A DNA stretch of 64,000 bases from Neobacillus novalis NBRC 102450 (GTDB lineage Bacteria; Bacillota; Bacilli; Bacillales; Cytobacillaceae): NCBI RefSeq assembly GCF_001591805.1, contig NZ_BCVP01000022.1, forward strand, positions 83,145 through 147,144, given 5' to 3'. The notes under the pieces are model-generated. The model saw only the letters and a program-made list of their open reading frames with translations, ran no database searches and had not been told where the DNA came from. A program made the position numbers and the translations under genes. Each line of letters starts with the position of its first letter. Positions within the stretch are counted from its first letter, which is position 1. Shown piece after piece: positions 36,195-45,324 of this stretch.

Positions 36195-36351
36195 ATGTAT
36201 TGAAGACCCCTTTAATTACATTTTTTATTATTTTTCAGTGCGTGCTAGGCCAGTGGGGGGCAGGCACCATATTTGGAAAGAAAATTACTAAAACCTAGGG
36301 TTCAATTATGATAAAATGTTAGGAAAGTTATCTTCAATCAGGGGGAGCAAA

Positions 36352-37626
36352 ATGAGGAAGCACAAAATATTAGCTATCTTAGAAAAAGAATTAGTAGTTG
36401 CCCTTGGTTGTACAGAACCAGTAGCGATTGCACTGGCTGCCGCAACGGCAAAAAGCCATGCAAATGGACAAATACAGGTAATCCGTTTAAAAGCGAGTGG
36501 AAATATTATTAAAAATGCAAAATCTGTTGGGATTCCGGGGATGTCGGCTAAAGGTCTAGAATTCGCAGCCGCGCTTGGAGCGGTAGCTGGTGACCCAAAT
36601 AAGAAATTGGAAATTTTAGATGGACTGACAAAGGAAGATGAGCGGTTGGCATTAAAACTCATTGAAGGAGGTAAAGTAACTGCCGGCCAAGCGGATACAC
36701 CGAAAAGACTTTATATTGAAGTCATTGTAGAAACCGATATACAGACTTCTAAAGTAGTCATTTCTGATAATCATAGCAATATCACCTTAATCGAAGTAGA
36801 TGGGAAAGCTGTGTACCTTGGCGGATGTGAGAATATCGGAATTCAATCGAATGAAGAGAAATTCGATGCTCTTACGATTGATGAATTATATAAATGGGTA
36901 TTAACGGCGGACATTAAAGACTTAACCCTTGTAAAAAAGAGCATCGAATTGAATCGAATCATTGGATTAGAAGGACTTTCCGGGGATTATGGTCTAAATG
37001 TAGGGAGAACGATTAAAGATAATGTAAAAAAAGGAATTCTATCCGATGATATAGCTACAGCGGCCATGTCTCTTGCCGCCGCTGGTTCAGATGCCAGGAT
37101 GGCAGGTTCCACACTTCCGGTGATGGCGAATACTGGGAGTGGAAATCAAGGGATTGCCGTTACACTTCCTGTTGTCGCCGCGGCACAAAAACTGAAAGTA
37201 TCAGAGGAAAAGATGATTCGTGCCGTTGCACTGAGCCATCTTATCACCATCCATATTAAATCTAGATTTGGCCGCCTTTCTGCATTATGTGGCGTTACCG
37301 CCGCCGGAATGGGGGCGAGTGGAGCGATTGTTTATTTATTAGATGGAGGCCTGCAGCAAATTAAAGCAGCCGTTCAAAATACGATTGGCAACGTATCAGG
37401 AATGATCTGCGACGGGGCTAAGGCAGGCTGTGCTATGAAGGTTTCGACCTGTTCAAATGTCGCAGTACAATCAGCTCTGTTGGCACTAAACCATCAAGAA
37501 ATAAAATCGACTGACGGCTTTATCCACGATGATGTGGAAAAAAGTATTGAAAGCTTCTGCAAACTTGGAAATGAAGGTACAAAGCAAACCGATGAACTCA
37601 TTTTAAAATTAATGATGGAAAAATAA
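36352..37626 (+). CDS. L-cysteine desulfidase / serine dehydratase alpha-like (UPF0597 family)
   Basis: This 424-residue enzyme belongs to the UPF0597/CyuA group, which uses an iron-sulfur cluster to degrade L-cysteine to pyruvate, sulfide and ammonia. Cysteines that would hold the cluster are visible in ALGCTEPVAIALA, CDGAKAGCAMKVSTC and earlier positions; the ATAGSGNQ-type loop appears as NTGSGNQGIAVTLPV. The start is ATG 36352 with GGGGGAG just upstream; the in-frame ATG at 36316 lies before that site. It stands alone behind a complex leader. Serine or another amino acid is possible as substrate. Confidence 0.85.
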   Translation: MRKHKILAILEKELVVALGCTEPVAIALAAATAKSHANGQIQVIRLKASGNIIKNAKSVGIPGMSAKGLEFAAALGAVAGDPNKKLEILDGLTKEDERLALKLIEGGKVTAGQADTPKRLYIEVIVETDIQTSKVVISDNHSNITLIEVDGKAVYLGGCENIGIQSNEEKFDALTIDELYKWVLTADIKDLTLVKKSIELNRIIGLEGLSGDYGLNVGRTIKDNVKKGILSDDIATAAMSLAAAGSDARMAGSTLPVMANTGSGNQGIAVTLPVVAAAQKLKVSEEKMIRAVALSHLITIHIKSRFGRLSALCGVTAAGMGASGAIVYLLDGGLQQIKAAVQNTIGNVSGMICDGAKAGCAMKVSTCSNVAVQSALLALNHQEIKSTDGFIHDDVEKSIESFCKLGNEGTKQTDELILKLMMEK

Positions 37627-37975
37627 TAGTTGAATTAGAGTGCAAGGGGACATACACAAGAAGAGTATCCAGTGTTTTTGCATACTCTTCCGGAAAGTTT
37701 TAGAGCAATAAAATTATATTCTGACATAGGTTTCAAACTTTTAACCGTTTTTTGCACCACTGAATATCATAAAATGCACCACCAAAAACCATATATTACA
37801 CCAGATCGATATGTGAACCTGACGGAATCATGAATTTCGTCAGGTTCTTTCTGCATTCTGGCTCTTGTTAAATAAAAGTAATCTGAGCAAATATAAAGGT
37901 ATTTAGTGTTTTTGTATAAGTTTACTTTACTTTTGTAAAAATTGAGTTTATAATTTGATTCAAGAGGTGGTTGTC
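37627..37975. other. Intergenic region with one terminator
   Basis: Apart from the hairpin at 37815-37850 I see nothing that codes. The segment just before 37976 is AT-rich and probably contains the promoter of the XRE regulator, with no clean -35/-10 pair by eye. Confidence 0.5.
37815..37850 (+). terminator. Rho-independent terminator
   Basis: GAACCTGACG (37815-37824) pairs with CGTCAGGTTC (37838-37847) and T residues follow. It lies 190 bases after the desulfidase-like gene. Confidence 0.75.
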
Positions 37976-38215
37976 ATGAAGAAAGATTTTGGTGATTCGA
38001 TATCAAATAAGGTTTATGAATATCGTGTACTTGCCAGAATGTCTCAGCAAGATTTAGCAGAGAAAGTCGGGGTTTCCAAACAAACCATCTTCGTAATGGA
38101 AAAAGGAAATTATGTTCCGACTCTGCTGTTGGCTTTTCGAATTGCCGATTTTTTTAATGTTGATGTAAACGATATTTTTACTTATGTGAAAGGAAATGAT
38201 CAAAATGATAACTAA
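37976..38215 (+). CDS. XRE-family transcriptional regulator
   Basis: This 79-residue single-domain helix-turn-helix protein has YEYRVLARMSQQDLAEKVGVSKQTIFVMEKGNYVPTLLLAFRIADFF, a complete HTH_3 fold. The start is ATG 37976 with AGAGGTGG before it; the longer frame to 37955 spans that ribosome site. Its end overlaps the next gene by 11 bases. Such regulators typically control the adjacent membrane protein and ABC genes by autoregulation. Confidence 0.9.
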   Translation: MKKDFGDSISNKVYEYRVLARMSQQDLAEKVGVSKQTIFVMEKGNYVPTLLLAFRIADFFNVDVNDIFTYVKGNDQNDN

Positions 38216-38555
38216 GTTTTTCTCAGATATCCATAACGCAATTTTTCACCCTTTAAAGTCCTGGGCTGAACAATCTACGGGAAATTGGAATATTCTCATT
38301 GGAGTTGGTTTTTTACTGCTTATGGGTAGTGCGATTTTTGCCTATGTATTTCATAAGAAGATGGGGCCAGCAGATGAACGGACAAATAATATCTCTTTGA
38401 AAAGTGCTTACTGTGTGTTGTGGGCAATTCTTCTATGTGACATGATTTTTCCCAAAGACGATATGTGGACCATCTTTTTCTTGTTCAAATATGCGCTGGC
38501 ATTTTTAGCTGGTGGAATTTACCTGGCTGTCCAATATAAAAAGGATTTTTTATAA
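38205..38555 (+). CDS. Small membrane protein (DUF2178/DUF3796-like)
   Basis: This 116-residue protein has membrane segments at about residues 28-50, 66-82 and 88-106. The GPADERTNNISLKSA turn after the first segment is typical of membrane partners of XRE regulators. ATG 38205 is better placed for AAAGGA at 38188-38193 than ATG 38196. The coding sequence overlaps the regulator gene, so the two are co-translated. Function is unknown; it may act as a sensor or modulator of the XRE protein. Confidence 0.8.
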   Translation: MITKFFSDIHNAIFHPLKSWAEQSTGNWNILIGVGFLLLMGSAIFAYVFHKKMGPADERTNNISLKSAYCVLWAILLCDMIFPKDDMWTIFFLFKYALAFLAGGIYLAVQYKKDFL

Positions 38556-38601
38556 GGAAAGGTTGAGGAGCGAGGCTCAGCCATGAATGTAGGATTAGAC
38601 A

Positions 38602-38787
38602 ATGCTGGTAAATATGCTAACTAAGCGATATGGAAATTCAATAGTTTTAAAAGATCTCTCTTTAGAATTCAACCAAGGAGAAATCGTTGGTCTGATTGGA
38701 AGAAACGGCGCTGGCAAAAGTACCCTGATGAAGATTATAAGGCAAATCATTCAGACCTATGATGGATCAGTTGCAGACAAACATTAG
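38602..38787 (+). pseudogene. ABC transporter ATPase, truncated after Walker A
   Basis: The 61 residues cover only the first strand and the P-loop of an ABC ATPase (LTKRYGNSIVLKDLSLEF, GLIGRNGAGKSTLMKII) and then stop. The signature, Walker B and permease are missing. In related gene groups an XRE regulator, small membrane protein and ABC exporter occur together, so this is the stump of the deleted exporter. No clear ribosome site is present. Confidence 0.8.
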
Positions 38788-38810
38788 GTAGAGAAGAGGA
38801 GGGGCAAAAA

Positions 38811-39650
38811 ATTAGGATAGTAATCAAAAGTCGGTCGCCAAAAACGGTTCTTATCATTCTTTTTTTCCTGTTTTTAGTGTCGATATACGGGTACCATCGA
38901 CTAGAGAAAGACTTTGTATATCCGATTGTGCCTGTAGCGATCAAGGCCGATTTTTTATCGGAGGGATACTTTTCTGAACTCTCAGACCAGTATGATCAAA
39001 TTCGCTCTGAGCATAGAAAATGGTATATAGTAGACACATCCAAAGCAATTGCATCACACGCAATCCTAACGCATATGATGCATGATTTGGTGGAAAATCA
39101 AGAGCTTCTAAATGGGCATAAGCAATTTGATCTGTTTTTTGAGACATTTGATCAATATGTTAAACAACTCCCTTATATCACGGAAGAGATTCATTATTTT
39201 CGTAATGAACTGAATCGATATGGAGATGCGCCTGAACAATTAGAAGAAATGATTGAACTAGTGGCATGCGGCAAATGGCAGCTATTCAGCGCTAGATATC
39301 ACCGGTATGAAGTAAGCGAATATGACGCTGCTTATAATGTAAAGTTTATATCCTCGAATGGTCGCTTTGAAGTTGTCTATCATGCTGAGACGGGTCAGAT
39401 GGTAAACGATCCGGTAAACATGGGCACCTATAATTATGCGCCTGGCAGCATAATTCCATGGAAATATTACCAGCATCATCAATATGATAAAGTCCCCTGG
39501 ATGAAATGGGGCAATACCAATCAGGTTTCATACGAGGAAATTACACCAAGACAGACGAGACATGGCTCAATAGAGCAAAAGGATAGTTCGGATGCACTCC
39601 AAAAGCTAATTGAAAACAAAATGCGAGAATCACAGACGTGTCAACATTAG
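38811..39650 (+). CDS. DUF3919-like membrane-anchored protein, apparent ATT start
   Basis: This protein of about 279 residues has an N-terminal membrane anchor (KTVLIILFFLFLVSIYGYHRL, residues about 10-29, with basic residues before it) and an extracytoplasmic domain. The family likeness is to DUF3919. The perfect ribosome site AGGAGGGG at 38797-38804 points to codon 38811, which is ATT, not ATG. The next standard start, GTG 38877, would remove most of the anchor and has no ribosome site. Either ATT is used or the start codon has mutated. No lesions are seen in the rest of the frame. Function is unknown. Confidence 0.7.
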   Translation: MRIVIKSRSPKTVLIILFFLFLVSIYGYHRLEKDFVYPIVPVAIKADFLSEGYFSELSDQYDQIRSEHRKWYIVDTSKAIASHAILTHMMHDLVENQELLNGHKQFDLFFETFDQYVKQLPYITEEIHYFRNELNRYGDAPEQLEEMIELVACGKWQLFSARYHRYEVSEYDAAYNVKFISSNGRFEVVYHAETGQMVNDPVNMGTYNYAPGSIIPWKYYQHHQYDKVPWMKWGNTNQVSYEEITPRQTRHGSIEQKDSSDALQKLIENKMRESQTCQH

Positions 39651-39708
39651 ACGGATTTCAAAAGAGAATATCATCCTTCTACCACTAACGACAATCCTTG
39701 TGGTGGGA

Positions 39709-39770
39709 AAAAGGTGCCTGACACCCGGTGCGGTAATGCTTTAATGCATTGAGGGCCAGGCACCTTTTTA
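39709..39770. terminator. Bidirectional terminator built from the GGTGCCTG repeat
   Basis: AAAAAGGTGCCTG (39709-39721) pairs perfectly with CAGGCACCTTTTT (39758-39770). It can end both the plus-strand DUF3919 gene and the minus-strand acyltransferase gene. The intervening loop holds smaller stems. Confidence 0.85.
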
Positions 39771-39796
39771 AATCGATCGCAATGCGCAAGCACTTC

Positions 39797-40828
39797 CTAT
39801 GCGGCCGTAGCTTTTCCATGTTCCGTTCTAAATGATGTAGTTTTTTTCTTTCTCACATTACCCACTATAAATGAACCAAATGGAACGAAGGTAAGCACCC
39901 TAATGATCAATATTGAACCCAACAAGGATAAAATGAATAAAGCCAACGCCTGCGTACGAAAATGAGTAAAGAAATTTACAACATAAGAATCAAGAAGTCT
40001 TTGAAGCTGCCAATGTAACAAATAGATGCCAAAAGAATATCTACTAATTAGATCAATAAATTTTGTATTTGGAATGACTTGTCCCCAAGCAAGTACAACA
40101 GCGGTAACTGAAAGGACCAACGGATATAAATCCAATCGCCTAGAATGAATGATCGTATTTCCAGTTTTATATGATAAATAAATTATTCCTACCGAGATAA
40201 CTGGTAAGCAAAGTGTAAGCCAGCGGTATTTTACTAATTTTTCAGCAATAACTCCATAATGCTTTCCAATTATAAATGCAATTGTGAAGTAGCCAAACCA
40301 GGCTAGGAAAGGGAGTTTAAAAAGATCCTCGTACCCTACAAAGAACATAAGTCCTTTTTTCAAATAAACAATCATAATCACCAAACTTAGAGGAAACAGC
40401 CATTTCATTGACAATTTGAAACGTGTAACTATGTGATGGATTATATAAAACTGAAGGATCACCAAAATGAACCAACCTTCAAATGAACCTCTAAAAATGT
40501 TGACAATGATTCTCTGGGTTAATACGGAACTAGGATCGATATGTTTACCGACGAGAGCATCAATGATGCCAAAGGATAGATATGGAAGAACCAGCCATTT
40601 AATGCGCTTCAACCAAAAGTTAGTAGGAAGACTATTGGGATAGCGATTAGCCAATATTATTATAGATAGGACGATAAATGTTGGAGTAGCATAACATAAA
40701 AGAACTCTTCCAAAATTATATACAGTATTTTGAGGATTTCCAACAATATATCCTATCCGGGTAGTGCTATGAAGAAATACAATACACAGACAAGCTATTG
40801 TTCGTAATAAGTTCCATTCTTTAATCAA
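39797..40828 (-). CDS. Acyltransferase family 3 (OafA/YrhL-like) membrane protein
   Basis: This 343-residue polytopic protein has about ten membrane segments. The family opening is EWNLLRTIACLCIVFLHSTTR, with the conserved histidine after the first segment. Members O-acylate sugars or other surface molecules. The start is TTG 40828 with AGAGGTG upstream on the minus strand. It stands alone between two terminators. The C-terminus carries a basic tail (RKKKT). The acylated target cannot be inferred from the neighbours. Confidence 0.85.
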   Translation of the reverse strand: MIKEWNLLRTIACLCIVFLHSTTRIGYIVGNPQNTVYNFGRVLLCYATPTFIVLSIIILANRYPNSLPTNFWLKRIKWLVLPYLSFGIIDALVGKHIDPSSVLTQRIIVNIFRGSFEGWFILVILQFYIIHHIVTRFKLSMKWLFPLSLVIMIVYLKKGLMFFVGYEDLFKLPFLAWFGYFTIAFIIGKHYGVIAEKLVKYRWLTLCLPVISVGIIYLSYKTGNTIIHSRRLDLYPLVLSVTAVVLAWGQVIPNTKFIDLISRYSFGIYLLHWQLQRLLDSYVVNFFTHFRTQALALFILSLLGSILIIRVLTFVPFGSFIVGNVRKKKTTSFRTEHGKATAA

Positions 40829-41013
40829 ATTATTACACCTCTGGATATTCTTTGTTGTTCTAAAAAGTCTAAAATAAATTAGATAAATAGTCTATTTCAC
40901 TAACATAATAAAATATTAAGGACACTTTTTCTATTTTAAACTTTTACCTCTTACAATTCAATGTAAAGCATCAAATGTTAAATTAGGAATATGGAAGGGA
41001 TAATAAAAACACG

Positions 41014-41058
41014 GTGCCGGTTACTCCAACAAAAAAGGAGTTACCGGCACTAATTTTT
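41014..41058. terminator. Rho-independent terminator
   Basis: GTGCCGGTTACTCC (41014-41027) pairs with GGAGTTACCGGCAC (one T-T mismatch), followed by TAATTTTTTT. It lies in the 294-base gap between the acyltransferase and the regulator remnant. No other element was recognised in that gap. Confidence 0.8.
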
Positions 41059-41122
41059 TTATGCCCTCTAGATAATTAAGGGATAATAAATCAATTACTA
41101 CTGGAGAATAACCTAAATCTAT

Positions 41123-41620
41123 TTATCTAAAATCCTTCAATGTCATTTGCTTAATAGTTTTAATGTGGCCCTCCATAAGATTTTGTGCTAATAGTACATC
41201 TGATCGTAAAAGTACATTTAAAATTTCTTTGTGCTCGTTTTTTGCCTGGCGAGGTCTTTCCTGGGAATGAGCAATCATGACACCAATCCAGTTGATTTGA
41301 GTTTCAAGTGACTCCATCATTTTTATCAAGCGGCTATTTTTTGAATAGGTTATTAAGGTTTTGTGTAGATTTCGATCGGACTGAAAGAAGGTATTGAGGT
41401 TTCCTGTATCGATATCGTGATCAACTTCTAAGACATTTTGATAAATCTTTTCTAAAATTTGGCGTGGCATATTTGTCATTGATAATTTTATTGCTCGCCC
41501 TTCCAGAGCTTTTCTAACCTCATATATTTCCTCGATATCTTTTACATTTGGCTGACTAACATAGGTGCCTGACCTGCTTTTTACATCCACTAAACCATCT
41601 TTTTTTAAAAAACTCGGCAC
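41123..41620 (-). pseudogene. FadR/GntR-type regulator, 5-prime truncated (FCD domain only)
   Basis: The 165-residue frame begins at the end of the wing of a GntR helix-turn-helix (GLVDVKSRSGTYVSQP). The full FCD effector domain follows, with the metal-binding Asp and His residues in SDRNLH, EHKEIL and EGHIKTI. The recognition helices are missing. The apparent start GTG 41620 lies inside the cls terminator. The homologous sequence begins after a T/A run, where the two segments are joined. It cannot bind DNA as usual and is probably a deletion remnant. Confidence 0.85.
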
Positions 41621-41643
41621 TCAATTGGGGTGCCGAGTTTTTT
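41607..41643 (-). terminator. Terminator of cls
   Basis: AAAAAACTCGGCAC (41607-41620) and its exact complement (41630-41643) form a 14-bp stem. It overlaps the last codon of cls and also forms the apparent start of the truncated regulator frame. Confidence 0.9.
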
Positions 41644-43093
41644 ACAATATAGGCGATAATAGACGTGAGATGGCCTCTTTAAACTTGATAAACATGGAGC
41701 GCTCTTTATATTTTCCCATAGTCAGTTGAGAGCTATCATGACAATCCTGCTGGAACAATTCACTAAGCTGTTTAGCGACTTTTTCATCGTATATTACGGC
41801 ATTGACCTCAAAATTTAAATGAAAGCTGCGTGTGTCGATGTTGGCAGTTCCAACAGAAGCCACTTCCTGATCCACTACAATCGTTTTTGCATGGATGAAT
41901 CCCTTCTCATACAAATAAATTTTTGCGCCGTAATCGACCAGTTCACCAGTGTATGCCAAGGTTGCCCAATAAACTATGGGAAAATCCCCTTTACTAGGTA
42001 TCATAATTCGTACATCAACACCTGAAAGTAAGGCAATTTTGCAAGCATCCATAAAACTGGCATCAGGAACAAAATAAGGGGATTGGATGTATACGGTTCT
42101 TTTAGCCGTCATGATCAGTTTAATATACATATTTTTGATATGTTCCGTTTCAGAGTTTGGTCCGCTTGCAATGATTTGAACAGGACTATTCCCTTCTGGT
42201 TTTTCCATTGGTACAGCATAGGGCTCAAGGTTCAATTTATTCTTGGCAGCATAATTCCAGTCTAAAAGAAACCTTCCTTGTAATTGATTCACCGATTCAC
42301 CTTTAATTCTTAGATGGGTGTCGCGCCAGTAGCCGAATTTTTTATCCAAGCCCAAGTACTCATTTCCGATATTAAAGCCGCCGATATAGGCAATCTTTCG
42401 GTCGATGATACAAACTTTTCGGTGATTGCGGTTATTAATGCGGAAATTGATTAATTTTAGAAAAGATGGGAAAAAGGCTTCCACTTCACCGCCATAACGA
42501 ATGAGTTCTTTAAAAAAATCAGGAGAAATCCTTTTAGAACCAATTTCGTCATAGAGAACCCGTACTTTTATACCTTCTTTCGCTTTTTTTGTCAGTTCAT
42601 CGCGCAGCCTTTTTCCAAGAGAATCGCGCTGAATGATATAATATTGCAAATGAATCTCTTCTTGCGCATTTTTTATATCTTCAAACAAAGCATGAAATTT
42701 TTCATGACCATCACTGAAAATCTCAATTTCATTGTACATCGATAGTAATGCATTGGAGGAATTCAAGTTCATCATGAGCAAATCCGAATGTTTTGTTAGC
42801 AGCTTATGGTCGAAAAACCTCCTGTTTTGCAGCTGATGAATTTGTTCTTCTACAGTTGATTGAAGATAGTTTCTTTCTTCAGATGATAGACGATAAAAAT
42901 TCCTCTGTTTTAATTGCCTTCCCAGGAACAGATAAACCAAAAATCCCACGATTGGAATAAAGAATAGGACCATCAGCCAGGCCCAAGTAGAACCAATGTC
43001 TCTTCGTTCTATAAACACAACCACACCTGCAAGCACAATATTCCCGATGAGAACAATGGTTACAAGCAGTGTCGTTACATTTGTCACATCCAT
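41642..43093 (-). CDS. cls: Cardiolipin synthase
   Basis: This 483-residue membrane phospholipase-D-fold enzyme condenses two phosphatidylglycerols to cardiolipin and glycerol. Two N-terminal membrane segments lie at about residues 8-28 and 36-56. Two HKD motifs follow: NHRKVCIIDRKIAYIGG and IHAKTIVVDQEVASVGT. Length and ends are standard for bacillar Cls. RBS AGAGGAG precedes ATG 43093. It is divergent from ftsH, with about 230 bases between them. Confidence 0.93.
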   Translation of the reverse strand: MDVTNVTTLLVTIVLIGNIVLAGVVVFIERRDIGSTWAWLMVLFFIPIVGFLVYLFLGRQLKQRNFYRLSSEERNYLQSTVEEQIHQLQNRRFFDHKLLTKHSDLLMMNLNSSNALLSMYNEIEIFSDGHEKFHALFEDIKNAQEEIHLQYYIIQRDSLGKRLRDELTKKAKEGIKVRVLYDEIGSKRISPDFFKELIRYGGEVEAFFPSFLKLINFRINNRNHRKVCIIDRKIAYIGGFNIGNEYLGLDKKFGYWRDTHLRIKGESVNQLQGRFLLDWNYAAKNKLNLEPYAVPMEKPEGNSPVQIIASGPNSETEHIKNMYIKLIMTAKRTVYIQSPYFVPDASFMDACKIALLSGVDVRIMIPSKGDFPIVYWATLAYTGELVDYGAKIYLYEKGFIHAKTIVVDQEVASVGTANIDTRSFHLNFEVNAVIYDEKVAKQLSELFQQDCHDSSQLTMGKYKERSMFIKFKEAISRLLSPIL

Positions 43094-43240
43094 ACGAAAA
43101 AATCTCCTCTTATTGTTACGAGTCCTCTAGCAAATCTTACCTGAATTGGATGGACTTTAAAAGAAATATGACGGTCACCAGGTTGTCGTGTTGTTGAAAA
43201 ATTCACTTAAGACCTTTTCTAAAGAGGAAGCAACGGGGAA

Positions 43241-43249
43241 TGATATAAT
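43241..43249 (+). promoter_or_regulatory. Extended -10 promoter candidate of the FtsH gene
   Basis: TGATATAAT at 43241-43249 is an exact TG-n-TATAAT extended -10 box. A good -35 was not found at 17 bases. It lies 77 bases before the ftsH start. Confidence 0.5.
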
Positions 43250-43325
43250 GGAGATGAGTCTTTTGATACATGGGCTTGTATGAAAAAGTTGAAGTTTTAA
43301 TGACTCGTAACAAGGAGGAATCCAT

Positions 43326-45173
43326 ATGAAACAAATGAAACCGCCGAAAAAACCACTGATATTCTATTATGGAGTAATTTTGGTTATTATTTTACTGTTA
43401 AATTCGTTTATTTTTCCCGCCATCTTTAATCACTCCGTCAAAGAAGTGGATTATGGAACATTTTTAAACATGGTGGAAAAAGGGAAAGTAAAACAGGTTG
43501 ACATTGAAAATAATACCATCATGTTCAAGCCAACTGATACAAGGGAAGCGAAGCTTTATAAGACCGGTACCATCGATGATCCGAAATTAGTAGATCGTTT
43601 GCATGAGGCGAATGTTAAATTTGCAAAGGTAATACCGAAAGAAACATCGCCGCTGTTAAACTTTATTCTATCGTGGATACTTCCGTTGCTAATCTTTATT
43701 GCAATTGGCCAATGGTTGATGAAGAAGATGCAAAATAAGATGATGGGCGGCGGCGGTATGATGTCGTTGGGCAAAAGTAATGCCAAGGTTTATGTGGAAA
43801 CCCAAACAGGGATTACCTTTAAAGATGTTGCCGGTCAAGATGAAGCAAAAGAAGCACTGCAGGAAATTGTCGACTTCCTTCATAACCCGAAAAAATATAA
43901 AGAAATCGGCGCAACTATCCCAAAAGGTGCCTTGTTAGTCGGCCCTCCAGGAACAGGGAAAACTCTTCTCGCAAAGGCAGTTGCGGGGGAATCAAAGGTT
44001 CCGTTCTTTTCCATGTCAGGTTCTGAATTTGTTGAGATGTTTGTCGGGATGGGTGCCGCAAGGGTAAGGGATCTATTTAAACAAGCGCAAGAAAAGGCAC
44101 CTTGTATTGTTTTTATTGATGAGATTGATGCTATTGGTAAAAGCCGTAATTCGGGTATGCCTGGCGGAAATGATGAGCGGGAACAAACGTTAAATCAGCT
44201 TTTAACAGAAATGGATGGATTTGATGCCGATAAAGGTGTCGTTATTCTGGCAGCGACGAACCGGCCTGAAACACTTGATAAAGCACTATTAAGACCTGGC
44301 CGTTTCGACCGGCGAGTTCCGGTTGAATTACCTGACTTAGCAGGACGTGAATCCATCTTGCGCGTTCATGCAGAAAAAGTAAAGCTAGCAGATGATGTGA
44401 ATTTTAATATGATTGCGCGAGCCACTTCAGGAGCATCAGGGGCTGATTTGGCGAATATTATTAACGAAGCGGCACTTAGGGCGGTAAGGATGGGCCGTAA
44501 CAAAGTAATGCAAAATGATTTGGAAGAGTCCGTTGAGGTCGTCATTGCCGGTTATCAACGAAAAAATGCGGTTATTTCCATGAAGGATAAATTAACAATC
44601 TCGTATCATGAAATTGGACATGCACTGGTAGCAGCGAAACAAAGTCACTCGGCGCCGGTTCATAAAATTACGATTATCCCAAGGACATCTGGGGCTTTAG
44701 GTTATACGATGCAGGTCGATGAACATGAAACGATTCTCATGACGAAAGAACAGGCATTAGATAAAATCACCACCTACATGGGAGGACGTGCCGCCGAAGA
44801 GGTTATTTTTAAAACAGTCACTTCAGGTGCCTCTAATGATATTGAACAAGCGACAAAGATTGCCAGAGCGATGGTCACACGGTTTGGGATGAGTGAAGAA
44901 TTTGATATGATGGCGCTGGAAACGGTGAACAATCCGTATCTAGGCGGAGATACATCGCTGATGGTGTCGGCAGAAACAGCCGCTAGAGTAGATGCGGAGA
45001 TTCTCAAGATTATCAAATCTTGCCACCGGAGGGCGATTCAGATATTGGAGGAAAACAAAGATAAGTTACACGAACTAACCAAGTACTTGTTAGAAAAAGA
45101 AACCATCAGCGGTGAGGAATTTATGGCGATATTAACCGGGAAACTGGAGTCAAGCGTGAACCTTGATAAGTAG
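43326..45173 (+). CDS. ftsH: FtsH-family ATP-dependent membrane zinc metalloprotease (accessory paralogue)
   Basis: This 615-residue AAA protease has an N-terminal membrane segment (residues about 11-31), an extracytoplasmic domain and a second segment at about 107-129. The AAA module has GPPGTGKT at 206-213, [11 protein letters not shown], the SRH arginines of [21 protein letters not shown], and the zinc site HEIGH at 428-432. It is shorter than the housekeeping FtsH of about 640 residues and has a Met/Gly-rich linker. It stands between cls and an SDR, not beside tilS-hpt, so it is probably a second copy. RBS AAGGAGG, ATG 43326. Confidence 0.92.
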   Translation: MKQMKPPKKPLIFYYGVILVIILLLNSFIFPAIFNHSVKEVDYGTFLNMVEKGKVKQVDIENNTIMFKPTDTREAKLYKTGTIDDPKLVDRLHEANVKFAKVIPKETSPLLNFILSWILPLLIFIAIGQWLMKKMQNKMMGGGGMMSLGKSNAKVYVETQTGITFKDVAGQDEAKEALQEIVDFLHNPKKYKEIGATIPKGALLVGPPGTGKTLLAKAVAGESKVPFFSMSGSEFVEMFVGMGAARVRDLFKQAQEKAPCIVFIDEIDAIGKSRNSGMPGGNDEREQTLNQLLTEMDGFDADKGVVILAATNRPETLDKALLRPGRFDRRVPVELPDLAGRESILRVHAEKVKLADDVNFNMIARATSGASGADLANIINEAALRAVRMGRNKVMQNDLEESVEVVIAGYQRKNAVISMKDKLTISYHEIGHALVAAKQSHSAPVHKITIIPRTSGALGYTMQVDEHETILMTKEQALDKITTYMGGRAAEEVIFKTVTSGASNDIEQATKIARAMVTRFGMSEEFDMMALETVNNPYLGGDTSLMVSAETAARVDAEILKIIKSCHRRAIQILEENKDKLHELTKYLLEKETISGEEFMAILTGKLESSVNLDK

Positions 45174-45324
45174 AAGTGAGTGCCTAGTCACAACCCAAAA
45201 TGATACATTTTTTTCGTAACCCACTCCTTTACAAAACCTTGCAGGCATAATTTTAGAATGGTTGCTTTCTTCAATATATAATGGAAAAGTAGGGAATGAT
45301 AGTTTTTCGAAGGAGTTGTTTGTA

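Larger units (their letters stand above)
35980..36351. other. Leader region upstream of the cysteine desulfidase-like gene
   Basis: The region holds an eight-codon uORF (36070-36096), a long terminator hairpin (36120-36194), a CAGGCACC repeat core (36261-36268) and an AT-rich promoter-like stretch near 36300. A TTCAAT/ATTGAA hairpin sits just before the uORF ribosome site. Confidence 0.6.

Noticed and set aside
36100..36291. 63-codon frame through the leader region
   Set aside because: It runs through the long terminator hairpin and has no ribosome site.
41564..41573. GGTGCCTGAC, like the dispersed repeat core
   Set aside because: It lies inside the FadR-type reading frame, where it encodes the conserved SGTYVSQP wing, so the match is coincidental.
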